The notes beneath the pieces were generated by a model that ran no database searches, was not told the origin of the DNA, and was given only the letters and a program-made list of their open reading frames with translations. From Paracoccus aestuariivivens (GTDB lineage: Bacteria; Pseudomonadota; Alphaproteobacteria; Rhodobacterales; Rhodobacteraceae): a stretch of 64,000 nt of DNA. The position numbers and the translations under genes were made by a program. The stretch spans positions 1 through 64,000 of the forward strand of contig NZ_WMIE01000013.1 of NCBI RefSeq assembly GCF_009711225.1, given 5' to 3'. The stretch's first letter is position 1. Each line of letters begins with the position of its first letter. Of this stretch, positions 25,780-35,224 are shown one piece after another.

Positions 25780-27327
25780 ATGAAGAACCTCTCACCCCGT
25801 CATTTCCTAACCGCCTCAAGCATTGCTCTGCTCGTGGCGCTTTCAGCGGCCCATGCCCAGCAGCCTGCCACATCGCAGGCCGACGCCGCCCAAGCCGCAG
25901 CGAACGACAATAAGCCGTTGGCCGCAGCCGATAGCACTGCCCGCAAAGAGCAGGTCATGCCCGAGACATTTGCCGACCTCGTCGAGCAGGTCAGTCCGGC
26001 GGTCGTGAACATCACCACGACTTCGACCGTAGCCTCTCCGATTGCAGGTGGCCCACAATTGCCCGAGGGCAGCCCTTTCTCGGATCTGTTCCGTGAATTC
26101 GGCTTCCCCGGCTTCCCGCAAGGCCCCGATGGCAGCCCGCGCGGTGGTCCGATGCAGGAACAACGCTCGAATGCACTCGGTTCGGGCTTTGTGGTCTCGG
26201 CAGACGGTCTGATCGTCACGAACAACCACGTGATCGAGGGCGCGGATGAAATCGAGATCGAATTCTTCTCGGGCAAGACCCTGCCTGCGAAGGTGATCGG
26301 CAAAGACGACAAGACCGATATCGCGGTTCTCAAGGTCGAAAGCCCGCAGCCCTTGCCCTTCGTCAAATTCGGCGACAGCGACAAGGCTCGTGTCGGCGAT
26401 TGGGTTCTGGCCTTGGGCAACCCGCTGGGGCAGGGCTTCTCGGCCTCGACCGGTATCGTCTCGGCCCGGAACCGCGCCCTGTCGGGGACTTATGACGACT
26501 TCATCCAGACCGACGCAGCGATCAACCGCGGCAACTCGGGCGGGCCGCTGTTCAGCATGGATGGCGAGGTCATCGGCGTGAACACCGCGATCCTGTCGCC
26601 GAATGGCGGTTCGATCGGGATCGGCTTCTCGATGGCGTCGAATGTGGTCAGCAAGGTTGTCGATCAACTGGAGGAATTCGGCGAGACCCGTCGCGGTTGG
26701 CTTGGCGTCAAGATCCAGCCCGTGACCGAAGATATCGCCGAATCGCTGGGCTTGGCCGAGGCAAAAGGCGCGATGGTGACCGATGTTCCGACCGGTCCCG
26801 CTGCTGACGCGGGCATGAAATCGGGCGACGTGATCACCAACTTTGCCGGTGGTGAGGTGAAAGATCCCCGCGATCTGGTTCGTCGCGTTGCGGACGCTCC
26901 GGTGGGCGAAGCGGTCGACGTGACCGTACAACGTGACGGTAAGCCTTTGGACCTGAAAATCACGCTCGGACGCCGCGAACTGGCCGAAGGCGGCGAATCG
27001 GCCAAACCGGGTAAACCGGGTGAGGCTTCGCCGTCGAAGTTGATGGGTATGTCGGTCACCGAAGTGACGCCGGAACTCGCCGCCGAGATCGGCATCCCGA
27101 CCGATTCCAAGGGCCTTGTGGTGCGTGAAGTCGATCCCGAAGGTGCCGCGGCCGACAAAGGGCTGGCTCCCGGCGATCTGATCACCGAAGCGGGGCAGCG
27201 TCCTGTGGTGTCGATGGCAGACCTCTCGGCCCGGATCGATGAGGCCAAGGAGGCCGGTCGCAAGTCGATCCTGCTGATGGTGCGCCGTTCGGGTGAACCG
27301 CGGTTTGTCGCGCTGCCAATCGGCTGA
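25780..27327 (+). CDS. degP: Periplasmic serine endoprotease DegP/HtrA
   Basis: 515-residue Do-family protease-chaperone. A Sec signal peptide (about 1-26, cleavage after AHA) is followed by the trypsin-like domain with H150 (TNNHVIEG), D180 (KTDIAVLK) and S253 (NRGNSGGPLF). Two PDZ domains follow, at about 290-380 and 410-510. The start is ATG 25780 behind AAGGAG at 10 nt; the in-frame extension back to 25507 lacks these signs and is not used. It degrades or refolds misfolded envelope proteins. Two hairpins follow the gene. Confidence 0.96.
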   Translation: MKNLSPRHFLTASSIALLVALSAAHAQQPATSQADAAQAAANDNKPLAAADSTARKEQVMPETFADLVEQVSPAVVNITTTSTVASPIAGGPQLPEGSPFSDLFREFGFPGFPQGPDGSPRGGPMQEQRSNALGSGFVVSADGLIVTNNHVIEGADEIEIEFFSGKTLPAKVIGKDDKTDIAVLKVESPQPLPFVKFGDSDKARVGDWVLALGNPLGQGFSASTGIVSARNRALSGTYDDFIQTDAAINRGNSGGPLFSMDGEVIGVNTAILSPNGGSIGIGFSMASNVVSKVVDQLEEFGETRRGWLGVKIQPVTEDIAESLGLAEAKGAMVTDVPTGPAADAGMKSGDVITNFAGGEVKDPRDLVRRVADAPVGEAVDVTVQRDGKPLDLKITLGRRELAEGGESAKPGKPGEASPSKLMGMSVTEVTPELAAEIGIPTDSKGLVVREVDPEGAAADKGLAPGDLITEAGQRPVVSMADLSARIDEAKEAGRKSILLMVRRSGEPRFVALPIG

Positions 27328-27338
27328 ACTTGATATCA

Positions 27339-27360
27339 GCGGCCCCTGATCGGGGCCGCT
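27339..27360 (+). terminator. GC hairpin after degP
   Basis: GCGGCCCC/GGGGCCGC arms with loop TGATC, starting 12 bases after the degP stop. It has only a weak T-stretch and probably acts with the next hairpin. Confidence 0.6.
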
Positions 27361-27373
27361 TACCCGAAACGCG

Positions 27374-27402
27374 AAAAGGGGCGCCCGATGAGCGCCCCTT
27401 TT
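27374..27402. terminator. Bidirectional terminator between degP and IalB gene
   Basis: AAAAGGGGCGC / GCGCCCCTTTT perfect 11-bp arms around CCGATGA. A-run and T-run on the two sides let it serve both convergent genes. The IalB gene stop is 22 bases away. Confidence 0.9.
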
Positions 27403-27423
27403 GCTATTCCGTAACTGCCAAAA

Positions 27424-28143
27424 TCAGGGCTTCGGGGCCGCTTGCGGCGCAAGATCCTTGTTTGCTTCGGCCAGCGCGTCGAGACCTTTGGTGAAGCCCG
27501 ACAGCGACAGCGACAGTTTCACCATCTGCTCTTTCGGCGCCCCGAAGGGCATCAGCGAAACGGTGGCTTTGTTGCCTTTTTTCATCGGGGTCAGTTCGGC
27601 GTCGGTCAGCCCCACGCGCGAGATACAGCCGACCTGGGCGCACAGCATGAACGGGTAGCGCGCGACTTTACCGCTGTCGATCTGCAGACCAAGCCCGGCC
27701 TGCAGATCGGTTTCCAGCGGCGACACAAAGGTGATCACGGCTTTGACGTCACCGTTCATCGGCAGGATCGAGGTTTCTGCCACTGCCGCGCCGTTCTGGT
27801 CTTTCAGCAACTGGTAAAGCTCGCAAGGATCCTTGCCATCCTCGGTCTTCATGCAGCGGAGGGTCCAGTCGCCATGGGTTTCCTTGGCGTAGGCCTGACC
27901 GACCTTCGGCTCAACATTGGTCGGTGCCTCGGCGGTGGCTGCCGGTGCTGCTGCTGCCGGAGCGGCGGGGGCTGCGGCAGCGGGCGCTTCGGCTGCGGGG
28001 GCAGGGGTGGTGGCCGCCGGCGCAGCAGCAGGCGCTTCGGTTGCCGGAGCAGGTGCCGGCGTCTCTTGCGCCATTGCGACTCCTGCCGAAGTGGCGATGG
28101 AGAAGATGGCAGCGATCAGCGCCGCGGACGTCCTGTTGGCCAT
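27424..28143 (-). CDS. Invasion associated locus B (IalB) family protein
   Basis: 239-residue exported protein. After a signal peptide (ATG 28143, cleavage after AMA) comes a stretch of about 50 residues made almost wholly of Ala, Pro, Glu and Thr. The IalB domain follows, with THGDWTLRC, CELYQLL and CAQVGCISRVGL; the cysteines are probably disulfide-bonded. AAGGAAG precedes the ATG, so the seven extra residues of the longer frame are not used. IalB was named in Bartonella, but the family is widespread in free-living alphaproteobacteria, so no virulence role should be assumed. Confidence 0.9.
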   Translation of the reverse strand: MANRTSAALIAAIFSIATSAGVAMAQETPAPAPATEAPAAAPAATTPAPAAEAPAAAAPAAPAAAAPAATAEAPTNVEPKVGQAYAKETHGDWTLRCMKTEDGKDPCELYQLLKDQNGAAVAETSILPMNGDVKAVITFVSPLETDLQAGLGLQIDSGKVARYPFMLCAQVGCISRVGLTDAELTPMKKGNKATVSLMPFGAPKEQMVKLSLSLSGFTKGLDALAEANKDLAPQAAPKP

Positions 28144-28484
28144 GGTAATCTTCCTTTGGTCCAAGTTTGTGGGCTTGGTCCTATCACGCGCATTTTTACT
28201 TGTCAGTCGGGTTTGCGTGCCGGATCGTCAACTTTGCGTTTCATTTCCGTGTCAGAAACGAGTTGCTCAAATAACGCAGCCAAGGTCAAATATTGAAAAG
28301 GGCCCGAGCACTTCTATGCCCGGACCCCCTCGCTTCCCTTCCCTGCCGGACTAGCCGGTCTTCATTGGCGTGAAAACTAGTTGCGGCTATCCAAGCCGTC
28401 AACTGTCCTATTCGCCATATTGTCGCATCCGGAAAATGACCTAAGAATCACTCGATGGACTGCCTCTAAGGTGATGAAATCTGC

Positions 28485-28513
28485 AGAAAAAAGAACCGCG
28501 CCCGAAGGCGCGG
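28485..28513 (-). terminator. Intrinsic terminator of candidate small RNA
   Basis: Read on the - strand: CCGCGCC, loop TTCG, GGCGCGG, then TTCTTTTTTC. A 7-bp GC stem with a stable tetraloop and U-tract is a classical terminator. No protein gene lies within 130 bases upstream on that strand. Confidence 0.85.
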
Positions 28514-28570
28514 CAGTCCAACAGGGAGGAAAGCCGGGGAGGGATAAACACCCGACTCTCCGGCATAACT
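28487..28570 (-). ncRNA. Candidate small RNA with CCUCC motifs
   Basis: About 84 nt on the - strand. A first hairpin is closed by GCCGG/CCGGC (28564-28533) and carries a CCCTCCCC stretch. A single-stranded TTTCCTCCC follows (28532-28524), then the intrinsic terminator. Pyrimidine-rich CCUCC loops next to a terminator resemble anti-Shine-Dalgarno small RNAs of Rhodobacterales such as the CcsR type. The usual neighbouring DUF1127 gene is absent. The 5' end is approximate. Confidence 0.55.
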
Positions 28571-28647
28571 ACACTGGCACAAAAAGGTTTCAGTTGTATT
28601 CTTCTTTTCTGTTGCGCGACTGAAATTTTCTGTGCCCGAGGAACCGA

Positions 28648-30222
28648 ATGACTGAAATCGTCGATCTGGATGCCGGAACCCTATTCGTCGGAGGCGGCTC
28701 GGAAGGCTACGCCACCGCCCAGCAAATCCTGCTGAAATATGCCAATCGTCACGGGTTGATCGCAGGCGCGACCGGTACCGGCAAGACGGTCACGTTGCAG
28801 ACATTGGCCGAATCCTTTTCGCTGGCTGGCGTGCCGGTCTTCATGGCCGATGTAAAGGGCGATCTGGCCGGAATCGCTAAGGCGGGCAGCGCCGACGCGC
28901 CGTTGAACGAAGCGTTCCAGAAACGTGCGGCCCAAATCGGCATCACGCTTGATTACCAGTCCTTCCCGGTAACCTTCTGGGACATCTGGGGTGAACGCGG
29001 TCATCCCGTTCGCACCACATTGGCCGAGATGGGACCGCTGCTGCTGTCGCGTCTGATGGGGCTGACCGATGCGCAAGAAGGTGTCCTGAATATTGCCTTC
29101 CGCGTGGCCGACGAGGAAGGTTTGGCGCTGCTTGACATGAAAGACCTGCAATCCATGCTGGTCTGGGTCGGTCAGAACGCCAAAGACCTGAGTCTGAAAT
29201 ACGGCAATGTCTCGACAGCGTCGGTGGGCGCGATCCAACGCTCGCTGATGGTACTGGAAAACGAAGGAGGCTCGTTTCTGTTCGGAGAACCCGCGCTCGA
29301 GCTTGCCGATATGATGCGGGTAAATGCGTCGGGAAAGGGCACGATCAATATCCTGTCCGCCGAACGCCTGATGAGCTCGCCGCGCCTTTATGCGACGTTC
29401 CTTCTGTGGCTGATGTCGGAACTGTTCGAGCAGCTGCCCGAGGTGGGTGATCCGGACAAACCTTGCATCGCGTTTTTCTTCGACGAGGCGCATTTGCTGT
29501 TTGACGGTGCGCCTCCGGCATTGGTCGACAAGATCGAGCAAGTGGCGCGGCTTATCCGTTCGAAAGGGGTCAGCCTGTGGTTCATCAGCCAGAACCCCGC
29601 TGACCTACCGGAATCCGTGCTGGGACAACTCGGGAACCGCGTGCAACACGCGCTGCGGGCGTTCACCGCCAAGGATCAAAAGGCGCTGAAGCTTGCCGCG
29701 CAGAACTATCGCGCCAACCCTGAATTCGACATCGCCGAGGCAATTCAGGCCGTCGGCACCGGCGAGGCAGTGACATCGCTGCTAGAAGCCAAGGGCGTGC
29801 CGGGGATCGCGCAGCGTACGCTTATCCGTCCGCCGCTAGCGCAGCTTGGCCCGATTCCCGACGAGGATCGGGTGTCGATGATGAAGGCCTCGGCCATGGC
29901 CGCAAAATACGAAAAGACGCTGGACCGTGAATCGGCTTCGGAATTGCTGGCCAAGCGCGCTGAACAAGCCGCAAAAGAGGGTGAGCAGGCCGAGGCGAAA
30001 GCCTCGGATGCCGATCTGTGGAATATCGAGCCCGAGCACAAGCGCGGGCGACGCTATGATCCGTCGATCCAGATCCGCGATCAGGCCAAGCCTGCTGCGC
30101 GTTCGTCCAATCGGGACACGATCGCATCGGCCTTTGGCAAAAGCCTCGCCCGACAATTGGGAACCAAGACCGGACAGGCGCTGGTCAGGGGTGTGCTGGG
30201 ATCGCTTTTCCGGGGCAAGTAA
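28648..30222 (+). CDS. HerA-like ATPase, YjgR/DUF853 family
   Basis: 524-residue P-loop ATPase. Walker A is GATGTGKT at about 40-47 and Walker B is in AFFFDEAHLLF near 275-285. The FISQNPADLPESVLGQLGNR segment is characteristic of the DUF853 (YjgR) family within the HerA/FtsK group. The final 100 residues are charged and end in a basic tail. The biochemical role is unknown; DNA translocation is inferred from the superfamily. Its end overlaps the convergent DUF6477 gene by 38 bases. Confidence 0.9.
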   Translation: MTEIVDLDAGTLFVGGGSEGYATAQQILLKYANRHGLIAGATGTGKTVTLQTLAESFSLAGVPVFMADVKGDLAGIAKAGSADAPLNEAFQKRAAQIGITLDYQSFPVTFWDIWGERGHPVRTTLAEMGPLLLSRLMGLTDAQEGVLNIAFRVADEEGLALLDMKDLQSMLVWVGQNAKDLSLKYGNVSTASVGAIQRSLMVLENEGGSFLFGEPALELADMMRVNASGKGTINILSAERLMSSPRLYATFLLWLMSELFEQLPEVGDPDKPCIAFFFDEAHLLFDGAPPALVDKIEQVARLIRSKGVSLWFISQNPADLPESVLGQLGNRVQHALRAFTAKDQKALKLAAQNYRANPEFDIAEAIQAVGTGEAVTSLLEAKGVPGIAQRTLIRPPLAQLGPIPDEDRVSMMKASAMAAKYEKTLDRESASELLAKRAEQAAKEGEQAEAKASDADLWNIEPEHKRGRRYDPSIQIRDQAKPAARSSNRDTIASAFGKSLARQLGTKTGQALVRGVLGSLFRGK

Positions 30223-30529
30223 CAGCGCTAGGCGCGGCCAGAGCGGTTTCCGCAAGGATTGCGATCAGCAGCATGATGTGGCGCTGCAGATCGTAATCCG
30301 CCTTCACCTCCAGCCGCGCATCATTCAGTTCCTGCTCTTGCGCGTATAAACGAGGCAGGGCTGCCGCGGGAGCAGGCAGATCCTCGCAGCGCAGGATTCT
30401 CTTCAACTCCTTGCTACGATTGAACGAGGCCGCGCCGTGTCGCGCGGCCTGAACCAGCAATCGCGGCCGACGCAGGACTGCGGTTTGTGGCCGCGGCTGG
30501 AACTGGATCACATTGGGCATCATCGTCAT
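30185..30529 (-). CDS. DUF6477 family protein
   Basis: 114-residue basic, helical protein. LRRPRLLVQAARHGAASFNR near the N-terminus and LPRLYAQEQELNDARLEVKA in the middle match the small DUF6477 proteins of Rhodobacteraceae as I recall them. Start ATG 30529 behind GGAGAA. Divergent from the DUF6456 gene with a possible CtrA site between them. Function unknown. Confidence 0.75.
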   Translation of the reverse strand: MTMMPNVIQFQPRPQTAVLRRPRLLVQAARHGAASFNRSKELKRILRCEDLPAPAAALPRLYAQEQELNDARLEVKADYDLQRHIMLLIAILAETALAAPSAVTCPGKAIPAHP

Positions 30530-30552
30530 GTCGGTTTCTCCGGCTCATTGGT

Positions 30553-30567
30553 GTAACCATCGTTTAA
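30553..30567. promoter_or_regulatory. Possible CtrA-binding site
   Basis: On the - strand the sequence reads TTAA, seven bases, TTAC, one mismatch from the CtrA consensus TTAA-N7-TTAA. It lies between the divergent DUF6477 and DUF6456 genes, 24 bases from the DUF6477 start. Chance occurrence is possible. Confidence 0.35.
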
Positions 30568-30745
30568 CAACCATAACGTGTGTTGCGTATTCATCCCGAG
30601 CGCCGCGCGGAGCAGCAAGAATTCTTTAGGGATTGTTAGGAATCATCTAAGGGTCTCGGCCGCCTATGACCGATTGGCGATACGACACCAAACAACCAAA
30701 AGGCGAGTGATCGCCGGCTCGCCTCCGGAAAGCGAAGGAATGATG

Positions 30746-31948
30746 ATGACCATTCAAGCGGGTGATTTGATCGTGGGTGCTGCGTTGGCTGGTATACCGT
30801 CCGGCGTTCGGGCCGCACTTGGTACACCGCTCAGCATCCAACAGCCGCTGCCCGTCCCTTTTCCGGCCCCGTCCGAGGATGGCGACCTCGGTCTATATCT
30901 GCGCCATGTCGAAGGCGGTGAAACGATCCGCTCACTGGCACGGGAACTGGGTTGCCATGCCTCGACCATCCTGCGCCGTATCCGCCGTTTCGAGTCGCGC
31001 CGCGACGATCCGCTTGTCGATCAAGGCGTCGATCGGGTCGCGCAGGGCGCGACGTCGGTCGAAGATAGCAAAGCATCGCTCAAGCTTGGCCGTACCGGCA
31101 TGAACCAGATCGTCCGCATTCTGCGGCGTCTGGCAGAACCGGCGGCGCAACTCGTGGTCGCTGACGGGTTGGAGAAAGCCATTGTTGTGCGCAATGAAAT
31201 CCGCACCGCCATTCTCGATCGGGAACTGGCCGAGCATATGGCGATCCGGTCATGGGTACAGATGGCGGGTCAGGGCAAGGTCTGCCGCTATGTGATCTCG
31301 CCGCAAGGACGCGAAGTTTTGCGCGGGCTGATCGCGTCGCGCGGGGCAGGAATGCTGCCGCAAGAGCCTGACTTCGCCAATGCCTCGCCGGTCGGGGAAT
31401 TGGCCGGTTGCGCCGAAGAAGCCGCCAGCTTTTCCCATGCCGAGCAGCATCGCCAGTGGGAAGACCGCGTCATCACCGACCCCGAGGATGGCCGCCGCCG
31501 CCGCACGCGTGTCAATCTGGCCGAAAGCCCGCTTCTGATGCTGGCCCGCCGTCGCGAACAGAACGGGACGCCCTTTCTTGCCGCCGAACTTGTCGCGGCA
31601 GGAGAGCGTCTGCGCGAGGATTTCGAACTTGCCCAGATGGGGCCGCGCATCACCCAGAACTGGGACGGTTTTCTGACCGCCGGCATAGATGTGTCGCGCA
31701 GTAGCACCGGTTTCGGCGGCGGTTCTGAAAACGCCCGTAACCGTGTCGCCGCAGCGCTGCGCGAACTGGGGCCTGGCCTGGGCGACATGTGCCTGCGCGT
31801 TTGCTGCTTCCTTGAGGGCATCGAAATGACCGAACGTCGCCTTGGCTGGTCGGCCCGTTCCGGCAAGATCGTGCTGCGATTGGCGCTAATGCGGCTCGAG
31901 ATGCATTACCGCCAGACCTATGGCTCGGGCGCACCGCTGATCGGTTAA
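30746..31948 (+). CDS. Helix-turn-helix protein, DUF6456 family
   Basis: 400 residues from the third of three tandem ATGs (30740, 30743, 30746); AAGGA at 30735-30739 gives 6-nt spacing to this one. An N-terminal helix-turn-helix ([20 protein letters not shown]) lies near residues 59-78. The C-terminal DUF6456-like region contains [20 protein letters not shown] and a final helical part. This family is typical of Rhodobacteraceae and is probably a DNA-binding regulator; no targets are known. It is divergent from the DUF6477 gene. Confidence 0.8.
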   Translation: MTIQAGDLIVGAALAGIPSGVRAALGTPLSIQQPLPVPFPAPSEDGDLGLYLRHVEGGETIRSLARELGCHASTILRRIRRFESRRDDPLVDQGVDRVAQGATSVEDSKASLKLGRTGMNQIVRILRRLAEPAAQLVVADGLEKAIVVRNEIRTAILDRELAEHMAIRSWVQMAGQGKVCRYVISPQGREVLRGLIASRGAGMLPQEPDFANASPVGELAGCAEEAASFSHAEQHRQWEDRVITDPEDGRRRRTRVNLAESPLLMLARRREQNGTPFLAAELVAAGERLREDFELAQMGPRITQNWDGFLTAGIDVSRSSTGFGGGSENARNRVAAALRELGPGLGDMCLRVCCFLEGIEMTERRLGWSARSGKIVLRLALMRLEMHYRQTYGSGAPLIG

Positions 31949-32021
31949 TTGCACACGCGGCGCTTGTCCCTGCGGGGTGCAATGCACAACTAAGGCCCCG
32001 GAAACATTTGCCGGAAGGACT

Positions 32022-32762
32022 ATGGAAAGCATTCTCGCCCTTTTACAGGACCCCGCCGCGTGGGTTGCACTTGCAACACTGGTGGTGATGGAAGTCGTGC
32101 TTGGCATCGACAACCTGATCTTCATCTCGATCCTGACCAACAAGCTGCCTGAGCAGCACCGCGAGCGTGCCCGCCGCATCGGAATCGGTCTGGCCCTGAT
32201 CATGCGTCTGGGTCTGCTTGCGACCGTCGCCTGGATCGTACGTCTGACGGAACCGGTCGTGACCATTCTTGGCAATGAGTTGTCGTGGAAGGACATCATC
32301 CTGATTGCAGGTGGTCTGTTCCTTGTCTGGAAGGCCACCAAGGAAATCCACCACCACGTTGATCCCAATGATCGCGAGGATACTCTGGTAGGTGCCGCCG
32401 TCGCGACTTTCGGCGGCGTGATCGTCCAGATCCTCATTCTGGATCTGGTGTTTTCGATCGACAGCATCATCACCGCCGTCGGCATGACCCCTCATGTCGA
32501 AATCATGGTGGTGGCCGTTGTCGCGGCTGTGACGGTCATGCTCCTGGCGGCGAATCCGCTGGCAAACTTCATCGAAAAGAACCCGACCATCGTCATGCTG
32601 GCACTGGCGTTCCTGTTGCTGATCGGCACGACACTGATCGCCGAAGGCTTCGGCGCGCATGTTCCCAAGGGCTACATCTATGCCGCGATGGCCTTCTCGG
32701 CCGGTGTAGAGGCGCTGAACATGTGGGCCCGAAACAGCCGGATGAGGCGCGAAGACAAATAA
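32022..32762 (+). CDS. TerC family integral membrane protein
   Basis: 246-residue inner-membrane protein with seven hydrophobic segments. The TerC signature acidic residues are in [16 protein letters not shown] and [15 protein letters not shown], metal-binding positions in this family. TerC proteins take part in Mn2+ export or in metallation of exported proteins. Start ATG 32022 with GGAAGGA; 15 in-frame codons upstream to 31977 are ignored. A terminator follows directly. Confidence 0.93.
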   Translation: MESILALLQDPAAWVALATLVVMEVVLGIDNLIFISILTNKLPEQHRERARRIGIGLALIMRLGLLATVAWIVRLTEPVVTILGNELSWKDIILIAGGLFLVWKATKEIHHHVDPNDREDTLVGAAVATFGGVIVQILILDLVFSIDSIITAVGMTPHVEIMVVAVVAAVTVMLLAANPLANFIEKNPTIVMLALAFLLLIGTTLIAEGFGAHVPKGYIYAAMAFSAGVEALNMWARNSRMRREDK

Positions 32763-32780
32763 GCCAGAAACCGATCGCGG

Positions 32781-32805
32781 CGCGGGGGAATTTCCCTCGC
32801 GTTTT
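32781..32805 (+). terminator. Intrinsic terminator after terC-like gene
   Basis: CGCGGGGGAA / TTCCCTCGCG arms (one G-T pair) followed by TTTT, 18 bases after the stop. It separates this gene from lipA. Confidence 0.8.
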
Positions 32806-32881
32806 GCATTCCGGACACGGCGTTGCGTTCGCGACTGCAAAGGTCTATTTCTTCGCCAACCGCGACCGAAAGGACAGGACC

Positions 32882-33832
32882 TTGCGCGATCTCCGGATAC
32901 CCGACCAGCGACACCCCGAGAAGGCTCATCGGCCCGATCAGGACCAGCCAAAAAAGCCTTCGTGGATCCGTGTGAAGGCTCCGACATCGGAAGGATACAA
33001 GCAGACCCGCGACATCATGCGGGACAACCGGCTCTCGACGGTCTGCGAAGAAGCGGGCTGCCCGAATGTCGGCGAATGCTGGTCGCAGGGCCACGCCACC
33101 ATGATGATCATGGGCGAGATCTGTACGCGCGGTTGCACCTTCTGCAACGTCGCCACCGGCAAGCCGCAGGCCCTGGACGTGTTCGAGCCGGGTCGCGTTG
33201 CCCATGCCGTGCAGAAGCTTGGCTTGAAGCATGTCGTCATCACCTCGGTTGACCGTGATGATCTGTCGGATGGCGGTGCGGATCACTTCGCCCAGACCAT
33301 TCGCGCGATTCGGCATCGCTCGCCCAGTTCGACCATCGAGGTTCTGGTTCCCGATTTCCTCAAATCCGATGCCGGAGCGATGGAGATCGTTGTCGAAGCC
33401 CGTCCTGATGTTTTCAACCACAACCTCGAAACGGTTCCGGGCCTTTATCCGCAGGTCCGTCCGGGCGCGCGTTATTTCCATTCGCTGCGCCTGTTGCAAA
33501 AGGTCAAGGAGCTCGACCCCACGATGTTCACCAAGTCCGGCATCATGGTCGGACTGGGAGAGGACCGTCAGGGCGTTCTGCAGGTCATGGACGACATGCG
33601 CGCCGCCGATATCGACTTCATCACCATCGGCCAGTACCTGCAGCCGACCCCGAAGCACCACCGCGTTGACCGATTTGTCACCCCCGAGGAATTCGCGGGC
33701 TACGAAAAATCGGCCTATGGCAAAGGCTTCCTGATGGTTTCGGCGACTCCTTTGACGCGCTCGTCCTATCATGCGGGGGACGATTTCGCACAATTGCGCG
33801 CGGCACGGCTCAAGAAGCTGGGGCGGGCGTAA
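32882..33832 (+). CDS. lipA: Lipoyl synthase
   Basis: 316-residue radical-SAM enzyme that inserts two sulfurs into protein-bound octanoyl groups. Auxiliary-cluster cysteines C55, C60 and C66 are in [12 protein letters not shown]. The radical-SAM CxxxCxxC is C81, C85 and C88 in [10 protein letters not shown], and the RSSYHAG-like C-terminus is [12 protein letters not shown]. The start is TTG 32882 behind AGGACAGGA, giving [13 protein letters not shown] as the usual family N-terminus; the longer frame back to 32723 overlaps the TerC gene and is not used. Confidence 0.95.
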   Translation: MRDLRIPDQRHPEKAHRPDQDQPKKPSWIRVKAPTSEGYKQTRDIMRDNRLSTVCEEAGCPNVGECWSQGHATMMIMGEICTRGCTFCNVATGKPQALDVFEPGRVAHAVQKLGLKHVVITSVDRDDLSDGGADHFAQTIRAIRHRSPSSTIEVLVPDFLKSDAGAMEIVVEARPDVFNHNLETVPGLYPQVRPGARYFHSLRLLQKVKELDPTMFTKSGIMVGLGEDRQGVLQVMDDMRAADIDFITIGQYLQPTPKHHRVDRFVTPEEFAGYEKSAYGKGFLMVSATPLTRSSYHAGDDFAQLRAARLKKLGRA

Positions 33833-33880
33833 ACTGCCTCTTGCAAAAGCTTTCGCAGCACCTTAGTCGGGTGGCAGAAG

Positions 33881-33964
33881 GCCCGAGTGGCGGAATGGTA
33901 GACGCAGCGGATTCAAAATCCGCCGCCGCAAGGTATGTCGGTTCGAGTCCGACCTCGGGTACCA
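33881..33964 (+). tRNA. tRNA-Leu (CAA)
   Basis: 84-nt class II tRNA. Acceptor arms are GCCCGAG/CTCGGGT (G-U first pair), anticodon stem GCGGA/TCCGC encloses TTCAAAA (anticodon CAA), and a long variable arm is present. The T-loop is TTCGAGT and CCA is encoded. Confidence 0.96.
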
Positions 33965-34183
33965 ACCTTCGGATTTGACGCTGAAGCGATACCGGCGCGA
34001 CCCATCGGGTCGCGTTTGTCGTTCTGGCCAAGCCTTATCCGTCCGTCACCCGCATCTTGCGAAGATCGTGGCATTTTGGTATCCGCGCGATCCCGATCTC
34101 AATGGTATTCAAGTTGTCTCGCGACCGCTGACCAATCGGCTCGTTTTCGCGCCATCGCCGCTCGGGACATAATCGAGGCCCCA

Positions 34184-35224
34184 ATGACACTGCCGAATAG
34201 CAACAAGATCGAACGTGAAGTGACCGCGAAAACCACCACCGACGCCGCCAAGCTTTCGGTTGCCCCGATGATGGATTGGACCGACCGTAACTGTCGGTTG
34301 GTGCATCGCACGCTGTCGCGGCGGGCCTTGCTATATACCGAGATGGTGACGGCGCAGGCGGTGATCCATGGCGATCGTGGCCGCTTGCTGGATTACGACG
34401 CGGTCGAGCATCCCTTGGCCCTGCAACTTGGCGGTTCCGATCCTGCGATGCTCGCCGAGGCGACACGGATCGCCTCGGATTGGGGTTATGACGAAATCAA
34501 CCTGAATGTCGGTTGCCCGAGTGATCGCGTGCAGTCGGGCTGTTTCGGCGCGGTCCTGATGACCATGCCGCAACTGGTGGCAGATTGCGTGCAGGCGATG
34601 ATGCGGGTCAGTCCGGTCGAGGTTACCGTGAAATGCCGCATTGGCGTGGACGACCAGATCCCCGAGGACGTCCTTCCGGCATTCCTGTCGTTGATGCGTG
34701 ATAGCGGTGTGCGGCGGATCGCCGTGCATGCACGCAAGGCATGGCTACAGGGTCTGTCGCCGCGCGAAAACCGCGAGATTCCTCCGTTGGACTATCCTCT
34801 GGTTCATCGCATGAAAGCCGAATTCCCCGATCTGCACCTGTCGATCAACGGAGGCATTGCGTCAATCGATGAGGTGCAGGGGCACCTGCAGGTCATGGAC
34901 GGCGCCATGGTTGGTCGCGCGGCCTATCATCAACCTTGGGATATTCTGGGTGCGGCCGACCGGCTATGGGGCGAAGAGCCGAATTTCTCCAATCCGATCG
35001 ACGCTGCTCGTGTCATGCGGGCCATGATTGATGAGCATGTGACAAATGCTGGCAGGTTGCACCAGTTCAGTCGCCATATGCTGGGCATGTTCCACGGTCG
35101 GGCCGGTGCGCGCGGTTGGCGCCGATTGCTGTCCGAGGGTGCATCCAAGGCCACAACCCGCGTTGAAGCCTTGGCAGTTTACGACGCCGCCCTTGCGGAA
35201 GTGGCTGAAATTACAGCCATTTAG
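34184..35224 (+). CDS. dusA: tRNA-dihydrouridine synthase DusA
   Basis: 346-residue FMN enzyme reducing uridines in the tRNA D-loop. SVAPMMDWTDRNCR at about 25-38 is the DusA N-terminal signature, and the catalytic cysteine is C111 in NVGCPSDRVQSGCFGA. The barrel continues with IAVHARKAWLQGLSPRENR. The start ATG 34184 was chosen over the longer frame, which runs back into tRNA-Leu; no strong Shine-Dalgarno is seen. Its stop overlaps the convergent mazG stop by four bases. Confidence 0.93.
   Translation: MTLPNSNKIEREVTAKTTTDAAKLSVAPMMDWTDRNCRLVHRTLSRRALLYTEMVTAQAVIHGDRGRLLDYDAVEHPLALQLGGSDPAMLAEATRIASDWGYDEINLNVGCPSDRVQSGCFGAVLMTMPQLVADCVQAMMRVSPVEVTVKCRIGVDDQIPEDVLPAFLSLMRDSGVRRIAVHARKAWLQGLSPRENREIPPLDYPLVHRMKAEFPDLHLSINGGIASIDEVQGHLQVMDGAMVGRAAYHQPWDILGAADRLWGEEPNFSNPIDAARVMRAMIDEHVTNAGRLHQFSRHMLGMFHGRAGARGWRRLLSEGASKATTRVEALAVYDAALAEVAEITAI

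Larger units (their letters stand above)
28144..28647. other. Divergent intergenic region, IalB / HerA-like
   Basis: About 504 bases, no protein gene. Contains the candidate small RNA at 28487-28570 (- strand). The segment 28180-28480 should carry the IalB promoter, which I could not assign by eye. Confidence 0.5.
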
